The notes: a model not told the origin generated them from the letters alone. A DNA stretch of 64,000 nucleotides from DAITPV01 sp050692555 (GCA_050692555.1 JBOGVS010000010.1:11093-75092); one strand, 5' to 3'. Positions 51,622 through 60,210 are shown, counted from the stretch's first letter. Numbers and translations are program-made.

Positions 51622-52449
51622 ATGCCTGACCGAAGGCCGATCGGCATCTTCGACTCAGGCGTCGGTGGCCTGACGGTCGTTCGAGCGGTCCTGGATCTCC
51701 TCCCCAAGGAGTCCGTCATCTATTTCGGGGACACCGCCCGGTTCCCCTACGGCCCCCGGGCGCTGGAAGAGATCCGGACATTCGCCCGGGAGATCACCGC
51801 GTACCTCCTGGACCGTGATGTGAAGCTGCTCGTGGTGGCGTGCAACTCGGTGCAGGTTGCGGCGATCGAGGACCTGGCCCGGGCGGCCCCCGTCCCGGTC
51901 ATCGGGGTGATCGATCCAGGGGTTCGCGCGGGGCTCCGGGCCACCCGGAACGGCAGGATCGGGGTGATCGGCACCGTGGCCACCATCGACAGCGGCGCCT
52001 ACGATCGGGCGGTGGCCGGACAGCCGGTGACCCTTCACTCGGCGGCGTGCCCGGAGTTCGTCCCGTTCGTGGAACGCGGTGACACCACCAGCCCGGAGCT
52101 CCTGGCCGCGGCTCGGGAGTATCTCGCTCCGCTGGTGGATGCCGGCGTCGACACCTTGATCCTGGGCTGCACCCACTACCCGTTGCTCTCCGGTCTCCTG
52201 CAGCGGGTCATGGGTTCAGAGGTGGTGCTGATCTCTTCTGCCGAGGAGACGGCCAAGGACGTGTACGCGGCGCTGCTCGACGGGGACCTGTCGTCCGGTG
52301 ACGGATCGACGCCGCGTCACGACTTCCTGTGCTCCGGAGATCCCGAGTCGTTCCTCGCGCTGGCCACGAGGTTCCTGGGTCCGGAGGCCACCGAGGTCCG
52401 GGCCACCAGCGTGCAGCCGGCGCCCCTCGGGGAGCCCGAGTGGAGCTGA
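51622..52449 (+). CDS. murI: Glutamate racemase
   Basis: A 275-aa enzyme making D-glutamate for peptidoglycan. The two catalytic cysteines sit in VVACNSVQVAAIE and LGCTHYPLLSG, with IGIFDSGVGGLTVVRA at the N-terminus and YFGDTARFPYGPR following. In Mycobacterium murI also follows the cysO locus. It overlaps the next gene by 10 bases. Confidence 0.94.
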   Translation: MPDRRPIGIFDSGVGGLTVVRAVLDLLPKESVIYFGDTARFPYGPRALEEIRTFAREITAYLLDRDVKLLVVACNSVQVAAIEDLARAAPVPVIGVIDPGVRAGLRATRNGRIGVIGTVATIDSGAYDRAVAGQPVTLHSAACPEFVPFVERGDTTSPELLAAAREYLAPLVDAGVDTLILGCTHYPLLSGLLQRVMGSEVVLISSAEETAKDVYAALLDGDLSSGDGSTPRHDFLCSGDPESFLALATRFLGPEATEVRATSVQPAPLGEPEWS

Positions 52450-53195
52450 TCGTCCTCGGGGCCCACGGCACCTGGCCCGCGGCCGGGGGAGCCACCAGCG
52501 GTTTCCTGCTCCGCCACGACGGGTTCTCGCTGTGGATCGACGCCGGCACCGGGACGCTGGCCAACCTTCAGCGCCACGTGGACATCTTCGACGTCGGCGC
52601 GGTGGTGATCTCCCACTCGCACCCCGACCACGTGACGGATCTGTACGCGTATCTGTTCGCCCGGTTGTTCACCCCCCAGCGGCCCCCGAACATCCCGCTG
52701 TATCTGGCTCCGCGGGTGGCCGAGCGATTCAACCCCCTGCTCACCGACGACTCCGGGGACATGCGGCTGGCCGAAGGGTTCGACGTTACCGAGGTCACCC
52801 CGGGAGACCAGGTGAACGTGGGCCCCTTCCGGCTCACCACCGCACCCATGCGCCACACGGTGCCCACCATCGGCGTCCGGGTCGAGGCCGACGTGGGAGT
52901 GGTGGCCTACTCCGCCGACACCGGACCCACCGACGAGCTGACCTCCCTGGCCCGGGGATGCGACGTTCTGGTGGCCGAGGCATCGTGGCTGGGAAAGGAT
53001 CCCCAGCGCCCTCCGATCCACCTCACGGCCCGGGAGGCCGGCCAGGCCGCCGCCGCCGCCGGCGCCGCTCGCGTGGTGCTCACCCACATGCGCCCGTACG
53101 TCGACCGAGACGCGTCCCGAGAGGAGGCCGCGTCCGCGTTCGACGGTGAGGTGCTGGTGGCGGTGGAGGGGCTCACGCTGGACGTGCCGGGATGA
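52440..53195 (+). CDS. Metallo-beta-lactamase-fold phosphodiesterase (Rv1339 type)
   Basis: A 251-aa protein; the GTG at 52440 starts ELIVLGAHGTWPAAGGATSGFLL. It carries VVISHSHPDHVTDLYAYLF (HxHxDH), TAPMRHTVPTIGVRV and YSADTGPTDELTSLARGCDVLVAEASW. In Mycobacterium the gene between murI and rph, Rv1339, has been described as an atypical cAMP phosphodiesterase. The same role is inferred here from synteny and motif order. It overlaps rph by 4 bases. Confidence 0.87.
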   Translation: MELIVLGAHGTWPAAGGATSGFLLRHDGFSLWIDAGTGTLANLQRHVDIFDVGAVVISHSHPDHVTDLYAYLFARLFTPQRPPNIPLYLAPRVAERFNPLLTDDSGDMRLAEGFDVTEVTPGDQVNVGPFRLTTAPMRHTVPTIGVRVEADVGVVAYSADTGPTDELTSLARGCDVLVAEASWLGKDPQRPPIHLTAREAGQAAAAAGAARVVLTHMRPYVDRDASREEAASAFDGEVLVAVEGLTLDVPG

Positions 53196-53908
53196 GAACG
53201 GACGGCCGCGGCTTCCATGATCTTCGCCCGGTCAGGTACGAGATCGGCTACCTCGAATGGGCCGAGGGCTCCGTGCTCCTGGAGATGGGCAAGACCAGGG
53301 TCCTGTGCGCGGCGTCCTACGAGAAGAGCGTGCCGCGGTTCCTCCAGGGGGGTGGGAAGGGCTGGGTGACCGCCGAGTACGGGATGCTCCCGAGGGCCAC
53401 GTCGGAGCGGACCCCGCGAGAGGCCGGACGGGGGCGCCTCTCCGGGCGGACCCAGGAGATCCAGCGCCTGATCGGACGTTCGCTCCGTGCGGTGGTCGAC
53501 ATGGCCTGTCTCGGCGAGTCGACCATCTGGATCGACTGCGACGTCCTCCAGGCCGACGGCGGTACCAGGACGGCCTCCATCACCGGTGGGTACATCGCCC
53601 TGGCCCTGGCGGCTCGGACCCTCAAGGACCAGGGGGTCTTGGAGGGAGAGGTCCTCCGCGACTCCGTGGCCGCGGTCAGCGCCGGGATCGTGGACGGCGA
53701 GGCCATGCTCGACCTGTGCTACGAGGAGGACGCCCGGGCCGAGGTTGACTTCAACGTGGTGATGACCGGCTCCGGCCGGCTGGTCGAGGTCCAGGGTACG
53801 GCGGAGGGGGAGCCGTTCAGCCGGGAGCGCCTCGACGCCATGCTCGATCTGGCAGGGGAAGGGATCGACCGGCTCACCGAGATCCAGCGGGCCGCCGCCG
53901 GCTTCTGA
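53192..53908 (+). CDS. rph: Ribonuclease PH
   Basis: A 238-aa phosphorolytic 3'-exoribonuclease that trims tRNA 3' ends. It starts MRTDGRGFHDLRPVRYEIGYL, then VTAEYGMLPRATSERTPREA, GRTQEIQRLIGRSLRAVVD and DCDVLQADGGTRTASITGGY, all diagnostic. The length is typical. It is followed after 3 bp by rdgB. Confidence 0.95.
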   Translation: MRTDGRGFHDLRPVRYEIGYLEWAEGSVLLEMGKTRVLCAASYEKSVPRFLQGGGKGWVTAEYGMLPRATSERTPREAGRGRLSGRTQEIQRLIGRSLRAVVDMACLGESTIWIDCDVLQADGGTRTASITGGYIALALAARTLKDQGVLEGEVLRDSVAAVSAGIVDGEAMLDLCYEEDARAEVDFNVVMTGSGRLVEVQGTAEGEPFSRERLDAMLDLAGEGIDRLTEIQRAAAGF

Positions 53909-53911
53909 GCG

Positions 53912-54511
53912 GTGCCCGTTCCTCCGCGGCTGGTGGTGGCCACCCGCAACCCCGGGAAGGCCCGAGAGATCCTTCGGATCTGTGCGGACTGGCCGGTCGA
54001 ATGGCTCACCGGGGAGGATCTGTCCTGGCCCGACGTCGAGGAGACCGGCGCGAGCTACCTGGAGAACGCGTTGCTCAAGGCCCGTGCGGTCGCTGGTGCG
54101 ACCGGTGAGGCCGCGCTGGCCGACGACTCCGGCATCGAGGTCGACGCCCTCGGCGGCGCCCCGGGCCCTCGCTCCGCCAGGTATGCGGGAGCCGGAGCCA
54201 CAGACGAGCAGAACCTCCGTGCCCTGCTTCGCGCGGTTGCCGGCGTCCCGTCGTCGGGCCGGACCGCCCGGTACCGGGCCGTGGCCGCCGTGGCCTGGCC
54301 GGACGGCCGCGAGGTACACGCCGAGGGTACGTGCGAGGGCACGCTCCGCTCCAGGCCTCAGGGGACCGGAGGGTTCGGCTACGACCCCATCTTCCAGCCC
54401 GCCGGCTGGGACCGCACCATGGCCGAGCTGCCGCCGGAGGAGAAGGACCGCATCGGCCACCGGGGCCAGGCCCTCCGGGCCCTCCGCGCCCAGCTCCAGA
54501 TGAACGCGTAG
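53912..54511 (+). CDS. rdgB: RdgB/HAM1 family non-canonical purine NTP pyrophosphatase
   Basis: A 199-aa enzyme that hydrolyses dITP, XTP and related nucleotides. It starts PRLVVATRNPGKAREI, then ENALLKARAVAGATGEAALADDSG, APGPRSARYAGAGATD and GTGGFGYDPIFQPAGW, ending with the S-H-R-like motif DRIGHRGQALRAL. rph-rdgB pairing is widespread. GTG start. Confidence 0.93.
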   Translation: MPVPPRLVVATRNPGKAREILRICADWPVEWLTGEDLSWPDVEETGASYLENALLKARAVAGATGEAALADDSGIEVDALGGAPGPRSARYAGAGATDEQNLRALLRAVAGVPSSGRTARYRAVAAVAWPDGREVHAEGTCEGTLRSRPQGTGGFGYDPIFQPAGWDRTMAELPPEEKDRIGHRGQALRALRAQLQMNA

Positions 54512-54532
54512 GCGAACCTGTTTCGCTGGCGA

Positions 54533-54538
54533 TATGCT
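54533..54538 (+). promoter_or_regulatory. -10 element of the 51-aa protein gene
   Basis: TATGCT, 60 nt before the ATG at 54599. The leader ends with GGGAGGAAGGGAGG, a strong ribosome binding site. Confidence 0.4.
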
Positions 54539-54598
54539 CCCCTGCGGTTTTGGCCCCGACCGGGCCGGGAAGGTTCTGAGGGAGGAAGGGAGGTCGAC

Positions 54599-54754
54599 AT
54601 GTGTCTGACCTGTGGGTGCGGGATACCGAACGACGATCACGGTGACAGCCGGCACATCACCATGGACGAGCTGAAGGCGGCGGCCGAAGCCTCGGAGATC
54701 TCGGTCGACGAGGCGGCCGGCAACATCCAGGCGACCTACCCCAAGGGGAAGTAG
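54599..54754 (+). CDS. Small Cys-rich conserved-type protein
   Basis: A 51-aa protein MCLTCGCGIPNDDHGD followed by SRHITMDELKAAAEASEIS, then VDEAAGNIQAT. It has a CxxCxC motif with DxH and a short helical C-terminus. Similar tiny proteins occur in Actinomycetota and other bacteria without an assigned function; the CxxCxC/His cluster suggests metal binding. A strong ribosome binding site and a terminator hairpin 17 bp after the stop support it as a real gene. Confidence 0.78.
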   Translation: MCLTCGCGIPNDDHGDSRHITMDELKAAAEASEISVDEAAGNIQATYPKGK

Positions 54755-54771
54755 CTCTCGTTGACTCGCGG

Positions 54772-54801
54772 TGGGCCCCGGCCGATGATGGCCGGGGCCC
54801 A
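54772..54801 (+). terminator. Hairpin terminator after the 51-aa protein gene
   Basis: TGGGCCCCGGCC and GGCCGGGGCCCA, a perfect 12-bp stem with loop GATGAT, without a U-tract. It is 20 bp before the DUF2231 start, so it could also control entry into that gene. Confidence 0.6.
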
Positions 54802-54820
54802 GCCATGGAGGAGATAGCCC

Positions 54821-55327
54821 ATGCCGATCAGCATGACCAACCAGGCCGAGGGGCGTGGATGGACACTCAAGGAGTGGGTCCAGGGCCGCCCCCTGGGCCA
54901 CCCCAGCCATCCGCTGTTCGTCCACTTCCCGATCGCCTTCTACCTGGCCGTGCTGGTGTTCGACGTGATGACCAGGATCGAGCCGAACCGGGGCCTGGTA
55001 CAGGCCGGCACGTACCTGCTGATCGGGGCGGGGCTGGCCACCGTGGGGGCGGCGACCACCGGGCTGATCGACTGGTGGGGGATGGTCCCCGGTTCCTCCA
55101 AGCGGCGGATCGCCACCCGCCACCTCCTGTTCCAGGTAACAGCGGCGATCTTCTTCTTGACCAGCCTGGTCATCCGGTTCGGGGATCGGTTCCAACCCCG
55201 AGCCGAGACGCTATGGATCATCCTCGAGGCCGTCGGGTACCTGATCATCGTGGTGGGCCAGTACCTGGGCGGGGTCCTGGTCTATGAGAAGGCCATGCGA
55301 GTGAGCACCGGCGGAGGCGCCGACTGA
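54821..55327 (+). CDS. DUF2231-family membrane protein
   Basis: A 168-aa protein with four hydrophobic segments. GHPSHPLFVHFPIAFYLAVLVF is the DUF2231 hallmark with its conserved His residues, followed by LIGAGLATVGAATTGLIDW and two further helices. Related domains sit in proteins linked to haem or redox functions, but the role is not established. ATG follows GGAGGAGA by 6 nt. It converges with the pirin gene, 5 bp apart. Confidence 0.84.
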   Translation: MPISMTNQAEGRGWTLKEWVQGRPLGHPSHPLFVHFPIAFYLAVLVFDVMTRIEPNRGLVQAGTYLLIGAGLATVGAATTGLIDWWGMVPGSSKRRIATRHLLFQVTAAIFFLTSLVIRFGDRFQPRAETLWIILEAVGYLIIVVGQYLGGVLVYEKAMRVSTGGGAD

Positions 55328-55332
55328 GGCCC

Positions 55333-56037
55333 TCAGTCGAGGGGAACGTCGACGAGGATCAGCTCGCTGGTCTCGGTGGCCCGCAGGACGAGGGAGCGCT
55401 CATCCCGAACCTTGAGGGCGTCTCCCGTGGCCAGCTTCTCCGAGCCCACGTCGAGCCCGCCAGAGATCAGGTAAAGGTAGGCACCCCGGGTGCCGTCCTT
55501 GAAAGGGTGCTCCACCGCCCCCTGGGGATTGAGCCGGGACACGTACACCCTGGCGTCCGCATGCACCAGGACCGCCGGGTCGCCCTCGGGGGAGACCACC
55601 TCCAGGAGCCGGTCGGTCCGGTCGGCCTCCGTGTAGACCCGCTGCTCGACCTGGGGTGGCAGGCCCCGCCGGTCCGGCAGGATCCACATCTGGATGAACC
55701 GCATGGGCTCGGTCTCCGACCCGTTCTGCTCGGAGTGCCAGGCCCCGCTGCCGAGGGTCATCCTCTGGACCGACCCCGCGGGAAGGATTCCGTCGTTCCC
55801 GAGGTTATCCTCATGGCGGAACGTGCCCTCGACGACGTACGTGATCCCTTCGATGTCCCTGTGGGGATGGAGGGGCCAGACGGCCCCGGGAATCAGGCGA
55901 TCGTCGTTGAACACCCGCAGCGGCCCCCAGCCCATGTTCTCGGGGTCGTGATAGGTGTCGAAGGAGAAGTGCCAGCGGGCCGAGAACCACCCGCCTTCCG
56001 TGCGGTGGATCTCTTCGTCCCGCCGAACCAGCAGCAT
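55333..56037 (-). CDS. Pirin-family protein (YhhW/quercetinase-like cupin)
   Basis: A 234-aa bicupin. It reads FDTYHDPENMGWGPLRVFNDDRLIPG, WPLHPHRDIEGITYVVEGTF and HEDNLGNDGILPAGSVQRMTLGSGAWHSEQN. The His/Glu metal ligands of pirin (HPHRDIE..., HxE) are in place. ATG 56037 is chosen over the longer frame because TATCAT lies 6 nt before it and the pirin match starts there. Some family members degrade quercetin; the substrate here is unknown. Confidence 0.88.
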   Translation of the reverse strand: MLLVRRDEEIHRTEGGWFSARWHFSFDTYHDPENMGWGPLRVFNDDRLIPGAVWPLHPHRDIEGITYVVEGTFRHEDNLGNDGILPAGSVQRMTLGSGAWHSEQNGSETEPMRFIQMWILPDRRGLPPQVEQRVYTEADRTDRLLEVVSPEGDPAVLVHADARVYVSRLNPQGAVEHPFKDGTRGAYLYLISGGLDVGSEKLATGDALKVRDERSLVLRATETSELILVDVPLD

Positions 56038-56043
56038 GACTCC

Positions 56044-56049
56044 ATGATA
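56044..56049 (-). promoter_or_regulatory. -10 element of the pirin gene
   Basis: TATCAT on the minus strand, 6 nt before the pirin ATG at 56037. It lies in the 32-bp gap divergent to the sigma factor gene. Confidence 0.5.
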
Positions 56050-56069
56050 GAACCGCCAGCCGGAGAGAC

Positions 56070-56996
56070 ATGAGCGAGCGAGCAGAAGCGTTCCACCCAA
56101 CCGACATCGACGACCTGCGCCTGTACCTGGAGGCAGCGGGGGCCGAGCCCCTCCTCACCAAGGAGGAGGAGGTCGACCTGGCCATGACCATCGAGCACGG
56201 CAAGGAGGCCGAGCAGAAGCTGGCCTCGAGCCGGATCCGATCCGAGCGCACCCGTCGCCGCCTGAAGGAAGCAGTCCGACGGGCACGCAAGGCCAGGCGT
56301 CGATTCATCCTGGCCAACCTGCGGCTGGTGGTGTCCATCGCCAAGAAGTACCAGGGCCAGGGCCTCCCGCTCCTCGACCTGATCCAGGAAGGCAACATCG
56401 GGCTGATGCGTGGAGTGGAGCTGTTCGACTGGCGTCGCGGCTTCAAGTTCTCGACCTACGCGACCTGGTGGATCCGCCAGGCCATCACCCGAGCAATCGC
56501 CGACCGGGGGCGGCAGATCCGGATCCCCGTCCACGTCCACGAGCGGATCCGCAAGGTCCGGCAGGTCCGCGAGCGCCTGATGCAGACGACCGGACGGGAG
56601 CCCACCCCGGAGGAGATCGCGGAGGCCGCGGACGTGCCGGTCGAGGCCCTCGACCAGCTGGAGACCGCTTCCCGGCGAGAGCCCCGGTCGCTCCAGGAGC
56701 CGGTGGGGGAGGACACGGAGCTCGGGGACCTGGTGGCGCTGGTCGAGGCGGAGACGCCCCTGGATGCCGTTGAGGACAGCATGCTCCGCGAGGAGATCGG
56801 CCAGGCCGTGGAGACCGAGCTGGAGCCACTGGAGCAGGACGTGGTGACCCTTCGGTACGGGCTGGGCAACGGCCACCCTCTGAGCCTCCGCGAGGTTGCG
56901 GAGATGGTGGGGGTGTCCGCGGAGACCGTGCGGAAGGTGGAGCGGGTGGCCCTCCGGAAGCTCCGCGACTCGGAGCTGTTCGAGGGCGACCTGTGA
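56070..56996 (+). CDS. RNA polymerase sigma factor, sigma-70 family (group 2 type)
   Basis: A 308-aa sigma factor without region 1.1. Region 1.2 is DDLRLYLEAAGAEPLLTKEEEVDLA. Region 2 carries FILANLRLVVSIAKKYQGQGLPLLDLIQEGNIGLMRGVELFD and FSTYATWWIRQAITRAIADRG. Regions 3 and 4 follow, ending LSLREVAEMVGVSAETVRKVERVALRKLR. A basic insert (~residues 55-72) lies before region 2. Size and completeness point to a HrdA/SigB-like alternative factor rather than the main one. ATG after GGAGAGA. Confidence 0.92.
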   Translation: MSERAEAFHPTDIDDLRLYLEAAGAEPLLTKEEEVDLAMTIEHGKEAEQKLASSRIRSERTRRRLKEAVRRARKARRRFILANLRLVVSIAKKYQGQGLPLLDLIQEGNIGLMRGVELFDWRRGFKFSTYATWWIRQAITRAIADRGRQIRIPVHVHERIRKVRQVRERLMQTTGREPTPEEIAEAADVPVEALDQLETASRREPRSLQEPVGEDTELGDLVALVEAETPLDAVEDSMLREEIGQAVETELEPLEQDVVTLRYGLGNGHPLSLREVAEMVGVSAETVRKVERVALRKLRDSELFEGDL

Positions 56997-57011
56997 TCTC
57001 TCCGCGGTAGC

Positions 57012-57881
57012 GTGCCGGTCGTCGTCACCGGGGCCAACGGGTTCGTTGGACGGGCCACGATCCCCGTGTTCCTCGACCGAGGCTCCGAGGTTCGTGCCGT
57101 GGTCCGCGACCGGGGAGCGGCCCCCGCGCTCCGGGCCCTGGGGGCCAAGGTCGCCATCGCCGGGCTCGAGGATCCCGGTGCCCTGGGCGCCGTCATGCGG
57201 GATGCCCACACCGTCTGCCACCTGGCCGGCTCGATGGACTTTCCCGACGACGACACCTACGAGCGGGTGAACCATGAGCTCACCCGCTCGGTCCTGGAGG
57301 CCGCCACGGAGGCGGGAGTCATCCGGTTCCTGCTCCTCTCCTATCCCGGCGCATCGCCGGACGCGGCCAACGCGTATCTGCGGTCGAAGGGTCGGGCCGA
57401 AGAGGCCGTGCGGGCCTCGGGACTCCAGCACGTGATCCTCCGGTCGACGCATGTCTACGGCCCCGGCAGCCGGTGGCTCCGGGAGAGCGCCGAGGGAGCC
57501 CGGCTCCCGGTGGCCTCCGTGGTCATCGGCCCGGGGACCCAGCGCCTGGCTCCCGCGTTCGTGAAGGACGTGGCTGCGGGACTGGGCGCCGCGGATGATC
57601 GCTCGGACGAGATCGCCGGGACCTTCGGCCTCCAGGGCCCCGACGTGGTCACCGCCGATGACCTGGCGGACCTCCTGGCCGGGCGGCGCAGGCGGAAGAT
57701 CCACCTGTCCCCCCGGTCGGCCGCCCGATTCGCCCGGTTCCGGGCCCGGGCACCGTCCGTGACAGCACTGGAGGTGCTGGCCGCCGATTCCCTGGCCGAT
57801 GCCCCCGATGCCTTCGCGGAGTTCGGTTTGCCGCGAACGCCCCTTTTGGAGGGGCTCCGGACTACGTCACCGAAGGCTTGA
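57012..57881 (+). CDS. NAD(P)-binding epimerase/NmrA-like protein
   Basis: A 289-aa atypical short-chain dehydrogenase. It starts PVVVTGANGFVGRATIPVFLDRG with an early GANGFVG nucleotide loop, then HTVCHLAGSMDFP and YLRSKGRAEEAVRASGLQHVILRSTHVYGPG. The usual YxxxK is replaced by YLRSKG (Y-x3-K kept). Substrate unknown. GTG start, 15 bp after the sigma factor stop. Confidence 0.82.
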   Translation: MPVVVTGANGFVGRATIPVFLDRGSEVRAVVRDRGAAPALRALGAKVAIAGLEDPGALGAVMRDAHTVCHLAGSMDFPDDDTYERVNHELTRSVLEAATEAGVIRFLLLSYPGASPDAANAYLRSKGRAEEAVRASGLQHVILRSTHVYGPGSRWLRESAEGARLPVASVVIGPGTQRLAPAFVKDVAAGLGAADDRSDEIAGTFGLQGPDVVTADDLADLLAGRRRRKIHLSPRSAARFARFRARAPSVTALEVLAADSLADAPDAFAEFGLPRTPLLEGLRTTSPKA

Positions 57882-57907
57882 CCAGGGGTATGAGGCCAAC
57901 TTACACT
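57878..57907 (+). promoter_or_regulatory. Promoter of the secreted RTX-repeat gene
   Basis: TTGACC (57878-57883), 18 bp, TACACT (57902-57907); the transcript would begin near 57914 and carry a ~54-nt leader. It overlaps the end of the epimerase gene. Confidence 0.55.
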
Positions 57908-57967
57908 CCGCGCGACGATACGAGCGCCCCAGGTACGGGCCCCGTTCCCGCGGGGGGAGGAGGAGAG

Positions 57968-59104
57968 ATGAGAAGACTTGCCCTAGGACTTGCCCTTGCG
58001 CTTGTCCTGGTTCCCATGGCCGCCGTAGGGCCGGCATCCGGCCAGGCCGGAGGAGCCGGCGGACCGATCGTCCTGATGGGGATCGACGCCGAGGACGGGG
58101 GCCCGGGAGGCCACGGGCCGACCGACGTGTATGCCAGCGTCCTGACGAACGGGTTGATCGCCAAGGCCGCCAAGGGCGCCGGCCTGCTGGTCATCGGAGG
58201 CAACAAGAGCGCCACCGACGACGTCACCGAGTTCTGGAACGAGGTGGCCACCAAGGCCGGGATCGCCGTGACCTACGCGAACGGCGCGGCCATCGACACC
58301 GTGGACTTCACCCCGTTCAAGATCATCGCGGTCGCCAGCGACGAGGACCAGACTCCCGGCGGCGGCCTGACCCAGGCGGAGAACGACTCCCTGGCCGCTC
58401 GCCGGAACGCCATCGCTCAACACGTGAACGCGAACGGCGGGCTGTTCGGGATGGCCAGCACGTTCACCGCGGGCGCCGGAGCGTACGGCTACCTGGCCGC
58501 GGTGGGGTCGTTCCAGGTCTCCACCACCAGCTTCGACGACATCACCTCGACGGCCGATGGGCAGGCGGTGGGGATTAACGACACCGACCTGGACGTGTGC
58601 TGCTGGCACAATACCTACACACGGTTCCCCAACTTCCTGCGGGTCCTGGCCACGAATGCAGCCCCCGGGACCACGGGAGCCGGTGAGCCGGCCGCCCTCG
58701 GCGGCGCGGCCGTCACGCTGGGTGAGTGCCCCGGATACGAGGGCCGGCCCGGCAACCACATCGTCGGCACGGACCAGGCGGAGACGCTGAAGGGCACCAA
58801 CGGGGCCGACATCATCTGCGGCCTCGGCGGGAACGACAGGCTCTTCGGCCTTCCCGGTGACGACATCGTGGACGGGGGCAAGGGCAACGACACCCTGCGC
58901 GGCGGTCACGGCAACGACAGGGTCCTTGGCCTCGATGGCAACGACAAGCTGTTCGGCCAGCCGGGCAACGACAAGCTGAACGGCGGCAAGGGGAACGACA
59001 ATCTGTCCGGCGGTCGGGGCAACGACGACCTGAACGGCGGGTCGGGCACCGACACGTGCAAGGGAGGTCAGGGGCAGGACTCCGCGAAGGCCTGCGAACG
59101 CTGA
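57968..59104 (+). CDS. Secreted protein with C-terminal RTX-type calcium-binding repeats
   Basis: A 378-aa protein. GGAGGAGAG precedes ATG 57968, and a signal peptide ends near GPASGQA. Residues ~30-250 form an unrecognised globular domain with IVLMGIDAEDGGPGGHGPTD and DLDVCCWHNTYTRFPNFLRVL. The last ~120 residues are seven or so nonapeptide repeats (GGNDRLFGL, GGKGNDTLRG, GGHGNDRVLG) that bind Ca2+ as a beta roll. A final C-x-GG...AC tail could be disulfide-bonded. It is secreted through Sec, not by a type I system, judging by the signal peptide. Confidence 0.84.
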   Translation: MRRLALGLALALVLVPMAAVGPASGQAGGAGGPIVLMGIDAEDGGPGGHGPTDVYASVLTNGLIAKAAKGAGLLVIGGNKSATDDVTEFWNEVATKAGIAVTYANGAAIDTVDFTPFKIIAVASDEDQTPGGGLTQAENDSLAARRNAIAQHVNANGGLFGMASTFTAGAGAYGYLAAVGSFQVSTTSFDDITSTADGQAVGINDTDLDVCCWHNTYTRFPNFLRVLATNAAPGTTGAGEPAALGGAAVTLGECPGYEGRPGNHIVGTDQAETLKGTNGADIICGLGGNDRLFGLPGDDIVDGGKGNDTLRGGHGNDRVLGLDGNDKLFGQPGNDKLNGGKGNDNLSGGRGNDDLNGGSGTDTCKGGQGQDSAKACER

Positions 59105-59122
59105 CCTCTCGCTAGCAGGATC

Positions 59123-59157
59123 GAAGAGCCCTGCCGATCGGCGGGGCTCTTCGCTTT
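59123..59157 (+). terminator. Intrinsic terminator after the RTX gene
   Basis: GAAGAGCCC and GGGCTCTTC arms (extended by TGCCGATCGGCG), followed by GCTTTG. It is a good hairpin with a short U-rich tail, 19 bp after the stop. Confidence 0.75.
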
Positions 59158-59200
59158 GTGATGGCCGCTCGCCGCCGGCGATCGGTCAACTGCCGTCCGA

Positions 59201-59206
59201 TACCCT
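59201..59206 (+). promoter_or_regulatory. -10 element of azlC
   Basis: TACCCT, 7 nt before the TTG start at 59214. It fits a leaderless message and supports that rare start codon. Confidence 0.45.
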
Positions 59207-59213
59207 GGTCGCC

Positions 59214-59906
59214 TTGACTGACGACGCCGGCGAACGGGGACGGACGCGGCCGCTGAGCGCCGGGTATCGGGAAGGGGTCCGAGCCGCGCTTCCGCTTGCG
59301 GTGGCCGTGGCGGGCTTCGGGATCACCTTCGGCGTTTTGGCGCGCCAGGCCGAGTTGGGGCCGCTGGCTTCCGTGGTGATGTCGGGGACCACCTTCGCCG
59401 GATCCTCCCAGTTCGCCGCGGTGTCGGTCCTGGAGACGGGAGGGGCTGTGGCCTCCGCGGTGTTCGCGGCGATCCTCCTCAACGCCCGCTACCTGCCCAT
59501 CGGGATCTCGGTGGCCCCGGTCCTCGGGGGGAGCGTCCTCAAGCGGCTCCTCACCGCACAGCTCGTGGTGGACGAATCGTGGGCCATCGCTCACCTGGGA
59601 GGGGGCCGGTTCGACCGCGGGCGGCTGATCGGAGCCGGGCTGGTCCTGTACGTCGGGTGGGTCACCAGCACGGCGGTGGGCGCGCTCGGCGCCGAGCTGT
59701 TCGGCGATCCCGCGACCCTCGGGCTGGACGCCGCCTTCCCCGCTCTGTTCCTGGCGTTGCTGTGGCCCCAGGTCAGGGACCGCCGCTCCGGGGCGGCAGC
59801 GGTCTTGGGGGCTGCGATCGCCCTGGCCCTGACGCCGATCAGCTCTCCCGGAGTGCCGATCATCGCCGCGGCGGCGGCGTGTCTCGTGGGGGTCCGGGGG
59901 CGATGA
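59214..59906 (+). CDS. azlC: AzlC-family branched-chain amino acid exporter, large subunit
   Basis: A 230-aa membrane protein. It starts TTG and shows GYREGVRAALPLAVAVAGFGITFGVLA, VVMSGTTFAGSSQFAAV and FAAILLNARYLPIGISVAP, the AzlC hallmarks, with about seven helices in all. Works with AzlD to export branched-chain amino acids or toxic analogues. It overlaps azlD by 4 bases. Confidence 0.9.
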   Translation: MTDDAGERGRTRPLSAGYREGVRAALPLAVAVAGFGITFGVLARQAELGPLASVVMSGTTFAGSSQFAAVSVLETGGAVASAVFAAILLNARYLPIGISVAPVLGGSVLKRLLTAQLVVDESWAIAHLGGGRFDRGRLIGAGLVLYVGWVTSTAVGALGAELFGDPATLGLDAAFPALFLALLWPQVRDRRSGAAAVLGAAIALALTPISSPGVPIIAAAAACLVGVRGR

Positions 59907-60210
59907 CCGAGCCCTGGGTGATCGTGGTCGTTGTCGGCGTGGCCACCATCGCCATCAAGGGCGCGGGTCCGGTGCTCCTGGGCGGACGGGAGCTCCCGAC
60001 CTCCATCACCCGAGTGGTGGGGCTCCTGGCCCCGGCGCTCCTGGCCGCCCTGGTGGTGACCCAGGTGTTCGCGGACGGGACCGACCTGGTGCTGGACGAG
60101 CGGGTGGCCGGCCTGGGGCCGCGTTCCCGGCGGTGCTCCTGCGAGCGCCGCTGCTCGTGGTGGTGATCGTGGCCGCCGCGGTCACCGCGCTGGTGCGCTT
60201 GGCGCTGTAG
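59903..60210 (+). pseudogene. azlD: AzlD-family exporter subunit, interrupted by a -1 frameshift
   Basis: The start MTEPWVIVVVVGVATIAIKGAGPVLLGG and APALLAALVVTQVFADG are typical AzlD. After LDERVAGLG near 60117 the frame leads to an unrelated Arg/Cys-rich ending, while the frame one base back continues with AAFPAVLLRAPLLVVVIVAA and ends VRLAL at 60210, as expected. Restoring one base in the CTGGGGCCGCG stretch gives a ~102-aa protein. It is either a recent mutation or a missing G in the assembly. Confidence 0.8.
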
